A stretch of 64,000 nt of DNA from Immersiella caudata (lineage: Eukaryota; Ascomycota; Sordariomycetes; Sordariales; Lasiosphaeriaceae), in the NCBI GenBank assembly GCA_030512335.1, contig JAULSU010000001.1, positions 496,001 through 560,000 on the forward strand. The letters run 5' to 3'. Position numbers and translations under genes: made by a program. Shown piece by piece: positions 32,657 to 43,830 of the stretch (position 1 is the first letter of the stretch; each line of letters begins with the position of its first letter). The notes beneath the pieces are model-generated. The model saw only the letters and a list, made by a program, of their open reading frames with translations. It was not told the origin of the DNA and did no database searches.

Positions 32657-33119
32657 GGCGTCCGCTCCCGCTTTTCCGCGTCCTATTTTCGCTTTCTATG
32701 CAAGCTTCATGCTGCCAGATTGCGCCGTCATTCGCATCATGACCGGTTCACAGGTTTCGGCAGGTGTGGTGCGATGCAATGCGCAAGCTCTCTGTGATGT
32801 CGGCTGAATGATCGCTCGTGCAGCCCAATTGAACGCGAGTGCGCGACGGCTCAACGCGGCGGGGCGGGGCGGGTAGCTGAGCTCGGCGCAGCTGGATCGA
32901 GTCTTGGCGCTGAGGTCATGCAAGGTTTTGCCGTTTTTCACCGCTCATTTCTTCCAGAACCCGTCAGGAAAGTCGTCTCCACACTGCGGTTCGCTCTTGC
33001 CTGCCGACCCTCGCAAGCCTCCTTCGATCCGTCATCACTCAAAACATCCCAAAAACAACGTCCAACGGCATTTCTTGACGACAACTCTTTACTTTACCGG
33101 CGCGTCGACATTGCCCACC
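32657..33119. promoter_or_regulatory. Divergent RTC1/cactin promoter region
   Basis: 463 bp between two start codons that point away from each other. It contains a GC-rich block (GGCGGGGCGGGGCGGG near 32858-32873) and no clear TATA box, as expected for housekeeping promoters. Regulatory function is inferred from position only. Confidence 0.5.
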
Positions 33120-34929
33120 ATGAATCCCGATCGCCTAGCGATGATCAACGGGTCTAGGTCTCCTCGCAAATCCGAGGGTAGAGACATCATAGCCCCACGG
33201 TATAACCCCAGCAACCGCATCTCCAAACCCTCTCGCCCGACCCCGCCAAAAGCCGCCGCCACAGCCTCCGGTAGCAGGTATCTCACCCAGGACGAACAAT
33301 CAGAGCAGTTTGTCGCCGACGAGGACAAATTCGTGCTCAAGCAGGCAAAGAAGAAGGCGGATATCCGCGTGCGCGAGAACCGTGCCAAGCCGATCGATTA
33401 CCTCGCTTTCAATCTACGATTCATCGACACCGACCGAGACGTATTTGACGATGACGACGAGGACGTGGAGATAGATGTCCCTGCACCCGAGCAGGTGCTG
33501 GAGAGTTTGACGGCGGATCAACTCAAGGAGCTCGACGAGGACATTCGGTCTTACCACACACTAGAGGCCAACGCAAGGAACAAGGAGTACTGGACGTCGC
33601 TGCTAGCGCTCTGTGGTCATCGGCGCCAGAAGCTCAAGCCACACGGCCCCGAGGGCAGAGCTCTTGCCTCGGTAGCATCCGATGTTGATAAGATTCTCGC
33701 CCCCAAGACGTTGGAGCAGTTAGAAGCGCTGGAGAAGCAAATCAAGGCGAAGCTCTCGTCTAATGAGCCCATCGACACGGATTACTGGGAGGAGCTCTTG
33801 AAGAGTTTGCTGGTATACAAGGCCAAGGCCAAGCTCAACAAAGTCTGCGAGGCAATCAAGGCCGCAAGAATCGGGCTGCTGAGGCCCCGGAACCCAGAAA
33901 AGGCAAAGGCCCTGGAGGAGTCCGACGGCCTGCCCACCACCACCACCCCCAACTTCGCCCCCGGAGCCAGCAAACCTGTGGTACGACAAGCGGCAACAGC
34001 ATCCTCGTCGTCTCAGTCCTCTGCCCCGCCACCAGGGACTGCTCGCTTCGCGTCAACCGGAAACGAGGACTTCTCGCAGGCCACCAAAGCTCTCTACGAC
34101 CGAGAAGTTGCGCGGGGTGTGGGCGAAGGTGAAGAGATTTTCACCAGCGAAGAGACCCTCCCCAGTGACACAAAGCCTCTTTGGGCTGACAAGTACCGCC
34201 CGAGAAAGCCGCGTTATTTCAACCGTGTGCAGATGGGGTACGAGTGGAACAAGTACAATCAGACGCACTACGACCACGACAACCCTCCGCCCAAGGTTGT
34301 CCAAGGATATCGATTCAACATCTTTTACCCGGACCTGATCGACAAGACCAAGGCGCCCACTTTCAAGATGATACGCGAACATGGCCGCCGTAGAGGCGAG
34401 TCCTTTGCTCCCGCTGGCAAGGAGGACACCTGCTTGATCCGCTTCATCGCCGGCCCGCCATACGAAGACATTGCCTTCCGCATTGTCGACAGAGAGTGGG
34501 ACTATAGCGCCAAGAAGGAACGTGGATTCAAGAGTAGTTTCGACAAGGTATGTCTTAGACCTTCATTGCGTCCCATCCTTCCCGAATTAGTACCGTCGTA
34601 GGGTGCATCGGCCGCCAAGACGGCCGACTTCTTGAGACAAGCGCAGACACAAGCCACCAACACCCGCCTCAACAACCGCCACGAATTACGCGCTCGTCGG
34701 TGGTGATATGGGGCGTAGGCTCGGTCGAGTCATGCTTAGTCCTCGACTCTATGCTTCTTCCCTGCTCTACTGTTCCGGCCTCTTGTGATGACCGTTGGGC
34801 TAACTCATGCTGGCAGGGCATCCTTCAACTTCACTTCCAGTTCAAGAAGGTATGTTACCCTCGGGTGAGAGACAGGCGAGTCCCCAGGAAGCGCACTAAC
34901 TTTGTTCGCAGATCTACTATCGCAAGTAG
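33120..34929 (+). CDS. Cactin, splicing factor (492 aa, 2 introns, 33-nt exon)
   Basis: Cactins associate with the spliceosome and affect splicing fidelity and, in fission yeast, telomere-related functions. Exons 33120-34547, 34817-34849 (33 nt) and 34912-34929. The middle part has the cactin hallmark AKPIDYLAFNLRFID; from about residue 355 the conserved C-terminal domain runs LWADKYRPRKPRYFNRVQMG, YNQTHYDHDNPPPKVVQGY, FNIFYPDLIDKTKAPT, and ends through the small exon as GILQLHFQFKK then IYYRK. That terminal match fixes both introns (269 nt and 62 nt). The long intron contains a second acceptor at 34600-34601 that would give a different C-terminus (see findings). The start at 33120 (CCACCATGAA) is preferred; the frame is open upstream without resemblance. 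The N-terminal RS-rich part of animal cactins is missing, as is usual in fungi. Confidence 0.9.
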
Positions 34930-35433
34930 CGGCACGGGACCGTTTTGTTGGTTCCGCAAGCGCCGTACTTTGTATTTGCAGCTCACCCGAACCAGACGTG
35001 GTGTTGGACTCTGTTGGCGGCAACAGCCTGTTTCGGAGACCAAGCGTGCGTGATGGGCCGGAGAAGGCCGCCCCAGACCGACCGACAGACCGACTGTAGC
35101 GCAGCGACGGCCGGCAAGGGGAACCGTTCAAGGTATATTCCACTCGGTGACACGGCTTCCCGGGATCATCACCTCGCCTTTCCCGCCGGGCAGCACCGCG
35201 GCTTCCATGTTGAGGCCACCCCCATCTAGTTTCGTCATGTGCGGCGATGCTGTTTCCCGACTGAGCAGTGTGAAACATGGCTGCGGGAGCCGTTCAGGTA
35301 TTTTTGCTTAGAATCAACCGATGATGGCGGCGACAAACAGGACACTGGCGTGGATGCGGACTCTCCCCGCTTGCTTCGGAGACGAGACGAACGTGTGTAA
35401 TGACGGGACGACGGACAAGCGAGCGAGCGGACG

Positions 35434-35455
35434 AGCAGCAGCAGCAGCAGCAGCA
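35434..35455. repeat. AGC trinucleotide microsatellite
   Basis: About seven AGC units in noncoding DNA between cactin and the forkhead gene. Confidence 0.8.
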
Positions 35456-37280
35456 ATGACATAGGGGACTCACAGGATTAGGGTTGCTACCTTCTGCCTT
35501 CTGCCTTCTCCCTCGTCGCAGGGATAGGCGGCGGCGCCCAACGGAGGCAAGCATTATGGCCGGAACGAAATGAACATGGCATTCTTCTACATGGCTCCTA
35601 GAATGAAACATGCCTGCATGCTTTGAAGATATTGCGATTACGAGCTCACTGCACGGTCCATTTGCCTCGACACCCAACGGCTGTGCGCATCGCCAATGGG
35701 CCCAAAGGACCAACAGACCATCCGTTGTTTTGCCAGGCGCAGCGATTGGTTGTTTCAGAGGCCTGCCCACACTGCAACTTGCCGAGATGGAAATCAACTG
35801 CCCGCCCGCCTTTTCCAGGCCTCGCCGGCCGCTCCGCGGTCGTTGGCGCAAGAAAGAAGAGCGGCCGCCAGAAGAAGTAACAACGGCGCGATGAACCGAC
35901 GGCGGGCCTGAGCCCAGGCCGGGGGCGACAGCAGTTGCATCCGCGCATGGTGCACAGCAAAGTCGCTGCGACTGACTGTCAAGCTGCAGCAGCAGACGGA
36001 CATCCTCCGAGGGCAGCAGCAACAAAGCAATTGTCACGCACCGTCGCCGTCACCGCCACGCTGCGCGTGTGGGTAGCTAGTCTGTGTCGGCGTTAGCGGT
36101 GACGGGCTTCGAGATGTCAAGTTTCCCGGCCGTGGGGGGAGGGAGACAAGGAGACAAAGTGGTGTGGTTGGCGGGGCAGGTTTTCGGGCAAAGTTTCGTG
36201 ATCGGTTGACAGCATCGCCGCACCGGTACCAGCTGCCCCTGTCAGCTCTTTTCGGTCATCACTCTTTTTCTGTGCTGGTCGCACTTGCGAACGAAACAAC
36301 ATGTGGCCCGGTTTCGCGGCCACAGAGCCCGGCCGATGTAATCGCCCAACCGCATTTTTCTAATTTTTCCGGGCATAGCTCCCAGAAGCCCTGTCCGAGA
36401 CGGGTGTTGCCAGCGCCGCCCACCAGTGACGGCCAAGTGGAGGCGACGCACACTACAGAGGGAGCGTGTAAGGCGTGGTGCATCGTCGATGTACCTCTAC
36501 GCGGCGGTTGTACAGTACATGGCGACAGGTACCATACATACTGGTACCCCCCCCCCTGGTCCTGCGGCCTAGCCTTCCTGGCTTGGTGCCCGCAGATGGG
36601 CTGCAATGCCAAGCGCCACATTCGCTCACCTCCCAGACTGCCATTCTTCTCACTCTTCGCGCCTTCGTTTCGTTTGCACTCTTTTTTTTTCTTTTCCTCA
36701 CGGGCCACCTCCCCTGTAGGTTGCTCGCTGTTTTGCTTGTTGCGTTGCTCCTAGCACGACACATAGGAGACACACACGCACACAAGCAGCAGCACACGCA
36801 GACGCAGTGTGTAGAAACATGGCGGTACCGGCTTCATGTACTTCTGCTACCTTACACCGGTGGACACACACATATGGGCACAATACCTGGCGATACCTCC
36901 GTGGAGTCGTGGAGAGATGGCTCCACGGCCCATTCACCGTTGATCCCATCTCAGGTAGCGCACGCTCAAGAGGTACAAGCTGCGCCCGCCCTCCTCTCAC
37001 GCCTGGCCAGATAGAGGAAAACATCCAAAAACACGCAGCCGGCAGCAGAACAGAGCAGCAGAGCAGCAGAAGAGCATCATCCTACCCGCCCATGTGCGTT
37101 GGCATCGCCCATCTTGCATCCATCCGTCTGGCCCGTCATTGCCGTTGGTCTGCTCTGTCGTCTGGCTCCACGTCCATATTCCAGTCCACGGTTGACACAG
37201 CACTGTATTGTACCTGCGCTTCTCTCCTTCCCTGACCCCTGCCCGCTGCCCGCTGCCCTCCGCCCTCCAGCAGTCCAACC

Positions 37281-37293
37281 TTTTTTTTTTTTT
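37281..37293. repeat. T13 homopolymer
   Basis: Thirteen consecutive T in the forkhead upstream region. Confidence 0.8.
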
Positions 37294-37796
37294 AGGCTTG
37301 CGGCGTTGGATGCCTGTCTGGCACGCCCTGGCATACTGAATTCCCCAGGGTCAGATCAGTTGTCCAGGTCCGGGGTCTCTGGTGTTGCATGCAGCGATAT
37401 CTCCTTCGGCCCATGCTGCAGCTGTCCCGCCCCTTGTCCACCAAGATCTCTCTCCCACCCCTCCCCCCTTCTTCACATCAGCCGCCAGTTCACGCCCCCT
37501 AGTCCCCCCATCTCAGACCAACAGACGCCACGGTCTTAACTACGACACCACCGCCCGCTCTTCCCCTTCATCCCGCCTGCGCCTGCGGCTATTCTTCTTC
37601 GACACTTCGACTCGTGCATTGTCCAGACATAGTCCCGCATCTCGGTCCGTATTGTAGGGCTCACATCCTCGCCGCGCCACATTGTCTCGCCTACGGGAGC
37701 CGCACCACGATCAGCGTTTGCCGCTCTCATCATAAACCCCGACCCCCCCTCCTCCCTTGTCCGGGACGAGGCGTACCTGTCTTTGTTTCGTTTGTG

Positions 37797-39598
37797 ATGG
37801 GTCCAGAGTCTATTAACCGGAACGCCTCTCCTTCCATCACGACCACTCAACCTACTGCCGACCCGAGACATCAGCAAGCCTCGTCTTCGTCTTCTTCTTC
37901 CCACTCGCCACCAATGTCTCCGCAATACGTGAAGATGGAGCCAGAGTACTCCAGCCATCCCGCCAACGCCAGCCTCTACGCCTGTCAAGAAACAATACAG
38001 TACGATACGACGCCAGAGAGCCAGCAAGCAGGATTTGAGCACTACGCTCTACACAACTCTCCCGCAGCCGCTGTCTATGCATTCCAAGCGTGCTCCAATC
38101 AGTCCTCCCCTCGCAGCAGCTGGGGCTCGGCAGATCAGTTTCGCTCGCTCAGCCAACAACCATACCCCGACATGAGCTATCTCCCATCAGCCACATCCTA
38201 TCCCGCCTCCGGAGGGTACACTCCCAGCCAGAGCTTTGACGGCTCCGAGCCCAGCTTCCAACTCCAACAGGACGACCAATTTGGCGTCTACCAGACGGCG
38301 CCATACCCGATGGCTGCCCACGACGGTCTTTCCGCCGTCTCAGAACTTGCGCGCCCCCTGTCTGCCTGCAGCTCGTCCTTTGACGGTCTCAAGGCCGAGA
38401 TCGACCTGCCCAGTCCAACAATAAAGTCGGAGCTGGGAGACTACCCAGCAGAAATCTCGTCAAGACACCACTGCCCCAGCCCGCAAAGTAGCACCGTAGA
38501 CAGCCCAGCCAGCGGCGGCGGCGGCACGCCCGGCAACGTTTCCAGCAGCAAGCAAGAGGAGCCGTACGCACAGCTCATCTACCGCGCCTTTATGAGCACG
38601 CCGCGGCACGCCATGACGCTGCAGGATCTGTACCAATGGTTCCGGGAGAACACTGACAAAGGCAAGAGCGACACCAAGGGCTGGCAGAACAGCATCCGCC
38701 ACAACCTCAGCATGAACCAGGTAGGCATTCCTCTCTTTCCTGTCGGAAACAACTTGTTCGCTGACCATGATAGGCTTTCACCAAGCGCGAGCGAAGACAC
38801 AGCAGCGCCTTCAGCAACGATGGCATCGATGGCAGCGGCAGGTTATGTCTGTCCTCAGACGCAGGCGTGAGCGACAACAAGAACGCCAAGTCAACCGAGT
38901 GGTATCTCGAGCCTTATTTCGCCAAACACGGCGTAATAAGCACGACGCGCTACCGCAGCAAAAACAACCCGCGTCACCCAGGTCGACAGGGCGGCGGCTA
39001 TCACCACCGCGGCCGCGACGCACACCTCGGATCACCATCGGCTGGTCACAGCAACGGCAAAAAGGGCTCTCACGGCGGCGGGAGCGGCAGCAGGTCGCGC
39101 AGCAGTCGGCACCACGGCCACGCCACTAACACATCTTCACCTATGCACACCCTCGCGCAACATTACAACCCATCGATGGCGGCGGCTCACCACCAACTTC
39201 ATGCTGGGCACCACCCCCTGACGTCCATGATAGGCGATGTAGCCGCGTACGGTGCCGCCGCCACCGCCTACATCGACTACTCGACACACGCAGCCATGTA
39301 CGCTGCCGACTACGCGCACCCACATGCGCACGCACCGTGCAGCGAATCGGGCGTGGATGAACCGATGACCCCCGAGCCCTCATACAGCGACAGCCTTCTA
39401 CTCCCCGATCTGCACCGCGTTGCCGCCCCCAGCAGCAGCAGCCGCAGCAGCAACGGATCTTACGACCTGGACGCGGGGTACCCTTACCCCCATCCGGCGG
39501 CAACGGTTGGTAGTGTGGAGGTGGGAGTCTACGACGAGATGGTGGAGCGCTTCGAGTGGCCAGACGATCGAGCGGCGGCGTACCACCCGCAATACTGA
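37797..39598 (+). CDS. Forkhead transcription factor (582 aa, 1 intron)
   Basis: Exons 37797-38720 and 38774-39598; the 53-nt intron starts GTAGGC and ends GATAG and lies inside the DNA-binding domain. The winged-helix domain starts near residue 255 (PYAQLIYRAFMSTPRHAMTL), with the recognition-helix segment KGWQNSIRHNLSMNQ directly before the intron and AFTKRERR directly after; a wing-like KSTEWYLEPYFAKHGV follows. The N-terminal part is Ser/Gln/Tyr-rich with a run of Ser, and the C-terminal part is rich in Gly, His, Ala and Ser, both probably disordered. Fungal forkhead factors govern cell cycle, sexual development and morphogenesis; which subgroup this belongs to I cannot say. The ATG at 37797 gives the N-terminus used; the frame is open upstream to 37614 without resemblance. 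Confidence 0.92.
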
Positions 39599-41498
39599 CA
39601 CCACTTTCTGCTCCCTCTTCTTCTCTTGAGCCTTGCTACCAGGCGAGGATAACACGACATGGCACGGAAAAGAACGAGATAGACGCACAGGAGGGGTGTA
39701 CATCGACGCCGATACTACGAATACCTAGCGTAACAACCCCTAATGATAGTACTTCACTTCTTCCGCTCCTTCCCTTTACAGCAGCGACCACAAAACGCAG
39801 CGCACACTGCGGCGCAGCGCGTTGCAAGCGGCAAAGCCAGGCGAGCGTCTAGCGGCAATGTATGTCGGCACGACTCCCAAGGCAACGACATGCGTACCCG
39901 AAGCAACCCATCACATCGCCTCTTCCGGAGCGGAACATGTACCTAGCGGACAACGGCAGAGGCCGGGAGGGAATACACACGAACGAACGAAAACGCAAGG
40001 AAGACGCACACGAGGGGACGCAGACATTCTGAGCGGCGGCAACGGCCACCGGAACGGACGACGCCTGGCGAGGAGGCATCTCTGGGGGCTAGACAACGTT
40101 AGCGCAAATGCGCATCGCACACCACCCGGAGGCGGCCTCGATCACCCCCGGCGAGCACTCGATGCGCTAACGCCCTGCCCAGTTAGACGCAGACAGCAAC
40201 AGAAGAACCGCCCTTCTCATTGGGCCGTCCCCAGAATTTATGCAACCAAGGTGTGGTGTGGACAGGGGCGAATTGGGGTAATACTGGGTGTTGGGGTCCA
40301 TGCCAAGCCTTCCCTTTCCCTCTCTTTCCCGCTAACCACATCGGCACTGAGGGGTGTGGTCGATCGCCGACCGGGTTTTTGGGTGGTGTCGTCCATGCTC
40401 TGGTTCGCGCGTCTCTTGCAGCTGCCACAGCAGCAGGATCAGGAGCAACCGCACGCAAGGCAAAAAGGTGTAAGGCGAGGCAAGGAACTGCAGCAGTTCA
40501 CCCCGGTCAGTTCCCTGACCAAGAGTCTCGAACATTGCCTTTTTTTCTTTTCTCTCCTCTCCATGTCTTGGTTTCTTGTCTGTCTCGGGCACTTGTTTCC
40601 CTTTCCCGCTCCAGGTGCCTGGTGGTGGGCGCCCGACTGGCGGCGGACCACGCTACGCTGGATGGGGGATCACTGCTTGTGGGGCGGCGGCGCTGGGTGC
40701 TGGACCCGAACACTTTTATTTTTTACTACATTTCTGTTTCTCACATCGGTTCGATCGATCGCCTTTGGGCTCGGTTTACTAGTTGATCACTGCCCTGTTT
40801 TTTTCTTGTCAAATTTCCGTTTTGCTCTTCGGGGGTTGTATTTTCGGTTGTTTTTTTTTTCCTTCTTTTTTTTTTTTTCCGTTTAGCGCTGGACTTGGGG
40901 GTCGGTTCGTTGGCACTTGGTGGAGGAACGTCACTGGTGCCTTGAACCCAGCGGAACGGTACGGGCGCTTTGCGAGACATGGGCAACACCGCACGGATGT
41001 TCCGCCTTCCGATATTGCATTTGCTTTGCCTCGTCCTGCTTTGCCTTGACAGAGCAGCAGATACGAGGACTAAAACGTTCTTGTCCCCCAACTTTTGTCT
41101 TTGTTACTTGGCGATTTCTCCAGGGGCCTGTCTGATGGAGTTGGCGATAAAGGACAGGGATATTCTGGGAACGGAAACGGAAACGGCGCGGCGCTCACAG
41201 CACTGACTGGACGGGCTAGCATACATAGCATTTGCACCGGCGAAAGGGAAAGAGGCGCGGAAACGAAAAACTGCTAGGTTTTGCTTTTGCACGCATGGAT
41301 GGGAGATGGGCGGCACTTGACTTGGGGAACACTTGGGGGTGGACGAGCTTGGTTTTTGCTGGTGGTTTTTACTTTGCGGTTGCGCTTGTCTTTGCGTTGA
41401 TGCATGCATCATGGTCGTTGGTATGGAATGGAAACATGAATGGCTTTTTCATTGTTCACATTTACACGTGTACTTTTGACAGAGTGCTCTTCACCTTG

Positions 41499-41526
41499 GT
41501 CGTCGTTGTCGTTGTCGTTGTCGTTG
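41499..41526. repeat. GTCGTT hexanucleotide tandem repeat
   Basis: About four to five GTCGTT/GTTGTC units in noncoding DNA. Confidence 0.75.
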
Positions 41527-41750
41527 GCGCGCCTACGTCCCCTCCAACTCATATGCCCCTATGAGGCACGGCAAAGGCAAAAAAGAAAACAAAAAAAACG
41601 GTCTGCTGTCTCGTTGCAGCGCTGCGGCCGAGGCGGCGGCTGCGGCACTCAGCAGAATGGGGGCCAAAGAAGCTTATCGGTTTTTTGGAAGCGGCCGCGG
41701 GGAATGATGCAAGCTAATTGGTCATTCTGCTTTGGGAAAATGTTAGGCAC

Positions 41751-41787
41751 TTTTTTTTTGGGGGGGGGGGGGGGGGGGGGGGGGGGG
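41751..41787. repeat. T9-G28 homopolymer tract
   Basis: Nine T followed by 28 consecutive G. The exact length is uncertain because such runs are hard to sequence. It can form a G-quadruplex. Confidence 0.85.
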
Positions 41788-42805
41788 TCGTTCGACACGA
41801 GGCAACTAGTCTTGGATTGACAGCGGGAAGGGAGACACAGGGAGGTCTCCCTGTGTTAGGTGGCAGCATAGCGTTGGGGTGCAAGCAGTGCCGATAATAG
41901 CTACTGTCCATTCCAATCCCGCCGTTTTCCAAATGCGAAAGTGGGAGAGTATTGCAATTCGTGTGGAAGTGAGCAGCAGCAGCAGGCGCTTGGCAGGCCA
42001 TGGGCAATGTGCAAAGTGCAAAGTGTGGGCGGGACTGTGTTGTCTCTGAGCTCAATTCCCTTCGTCCATTTGGCAGCGCACGCAGGTAGTTGCAGTTGCA
42101 TGTGCGTGTCCCTTCGCTGGCGGCACTGGGTGCGGTAGTTACGCGGCAGTAGCAAGAGGTAGAATAGTGCTTCGGCTAGTGAGAACCTCGGATGCCGATC
42201 GGCTGCGCGGCGAGGCCGGGCAGCCCGGCTGGTGTCGGCACTGGGTTGGCTTCCTGGTGGCTTTTTTCTGTGCTCTTTGCTGGCGAGTTGTCTACGACGC
42301 CACGGGCAGCCACAAGTGACAAGCGGCGCCAATGCAGATGCCGCCATCTCAGAACATCGTACGATGGTGACATGGGAGGCGTTTTGGGAGGGTGTCTGCT
42401 GGGCCTCGAACACTCTTGACCCTGTCGCAGGTAAAGAAAAACCCTACGTGCGATGTCCCAACCCTTATTCCATGCTGTGAGTCCCTCAAGAAGCCAGCTA
42501 GCACAGTGTCCGCGTCAAGAAAAATGCCCTGAAAAGCTTCGCGCCACAGCAGCGCAACAGTCACTCCCATCCCCCCTCCCTCTCAGCATATGCCATATGC
42601 CAGGCAACCTCTGTCATCTATCTATCACTCCAGATTCACTAGTGCCAGATGGAAAAGCGCGCGTTCCTCGTGTCTCACCGCACCCCCAAAGACATCCTCG
42701 CACATCACAAATTTTTCTGCCATCTTTGCTGAGAGGTGGGAAGCGGAGTGGGTGGGTAGCTTCAAGACCTCGTGGCTTCCACGCCGGGTTCACGCCTCAT
42801 TGAGC

Positions 42806-42831
42806 AAAAAAAAAAAAAAAAAAAAAAAAAA
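42806..42831. repeat. A26 homopolymer
   Basis: 26 consecutive A in noncoding DNA, about 1 kb from the G-run. It could be a chance expansion or the tail of an old retroposed copy; I see no element body beside it. Confidence 0.85.
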
Positions 42832-43123
42832 GCAAAAACAGTCACGCAAGACGATCAAGGAACTTACCGTTTCTTCCCCGCAAGGCCTCCCTTTCTTGTC
42901 TCTTCCGTCTATGGCCCGTCTTCGAGTCTCCATGTCCCCGCTTAGGCCTCCTGCCTGCGCGAGAGCGTAGCTCCCTCTTCCACGGCCCGACAAGTAGCGT
43001 CGTAAACGCTGTTGGTTCCTCAACCGGCCTGCCCTTCACAACGACGTCCTTCTTTGATACGTGCGCTATGCCATGCGCTGGTCGCCGCCTGTCCGCCCGA
43101 GGAACAGGTCAGGTGAATGCGAA

Positions 43124-43167
43124 CTCCCCTCCCCTCCTCCCCTCCCCTCCTCCCCTCCCCTCTCTCC
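43124..43167. repeat. CCCCTCCT-type polypyrimidine tandem repeat
   Basis: A perfect-looking array of CCCCTCCT and CCCCT units, pyrimidine only on the plus strand. Confidence 0.8.
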
Positions 43168-43759
43168 GAGGGAAACTTCTCTCCCCCGCAGAACTCAACT
43201 GGTCTGGCGTCGGGGACCAAAACGCCCGCCCGTTGCCCTCGTGGCCGGTCTCGGCTGGCCACGCCCCCATGGGGAAGACGGTTGGCAGAGGGTTTGATGC
43301 CCCCGTACATCAGCCTGTTGGGTTGGCGATATGCTTACATCCCATCAAATTGCGACATCACCACAGCACCACATCCCCGTCACGTGCGTCCACATACCTG
43401 TTCGTCCGTCTGCCTGCTAGCCAGTGACAATATGGCAATATGTTCCTTGTGTGGCTCCAATCACTAAACACCCAGACACGCATGCAACCACCGGTGTGAG
43501 CCAGCCAGGGCGTGTTTTGCAACGACTACAGTGCAAGCGGACAGCCAGACGGTGCCGTAGCATCGTACGACAGACAGTCAACCCCGCAGGGGAGATCTTC
43601 AAACTCTCCTCTCCTGCCCTATAGATTGTGCGCTTGCGCTTGCGCGGGAGGATCCCCCGTGGTGTAGGATGAGGTGTCGGCTCTTGCCGTGACAGGCGCG
43701 CGGAATGTCCCCACCCTCTCACCAACCGGCTCTGTTGCCTCGCCCACCCATCGCGATCC

Positions 43760-43779
43760 TGCCATGCCATGCCATGCCC
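43760..43779. repeat. TGCCA pentanucleotide repeat
   Basis: Three to four copies of TGCCA/CCATG, followed by imperfect copies. Confidence 0.7.
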
Positions 43780-43816
43780 ATGCCTATGCCATACCAATGG
43801 AGGCATAGTGGGGAAG

Positions 43817-43830
43817 AAAAAAAAAAAAAA
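43817..43830. repeat. A14 homopolymer
   Basis: Fourteen consecutive A in the gene-poor region. Confidence 0.8.

Larger units (their letters stand above)
34930..37796. other. 2.9-kb upstream region of the forkhead gene
   Basis: No supported gene. It contains an AGC trinucleotide run (35434-35455), a 13-base T-run (37281-37293) and long pyrimidine-rich stretches. Many short ATG-initiated frames near 37380-37790 lie in the presumed leader and could act as upstream reading frames. Long, complex upstream regions are common for developmental regulators in fungi. Confidence 0.45.

Noticed and set aside
39822..40886. 354-codon open frame on the plus strand after the forkhead gene
   Set aside because: Low-complexity, Arg/Pro then Phe-rich sequence without domains, reading through T-runs. 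It fits chance openness of GC-rich noncoding DNA.
42806..42831. A26 run as the tail of a retroposon
   Set aside because: No element body, open reading frame or target-site duplication could be seen next to it.
43124..43167. CRISPR-like array
   Set aside because: It is a simple polypyrimidine tandem repeat without spacers, in a eukaryotic genome.
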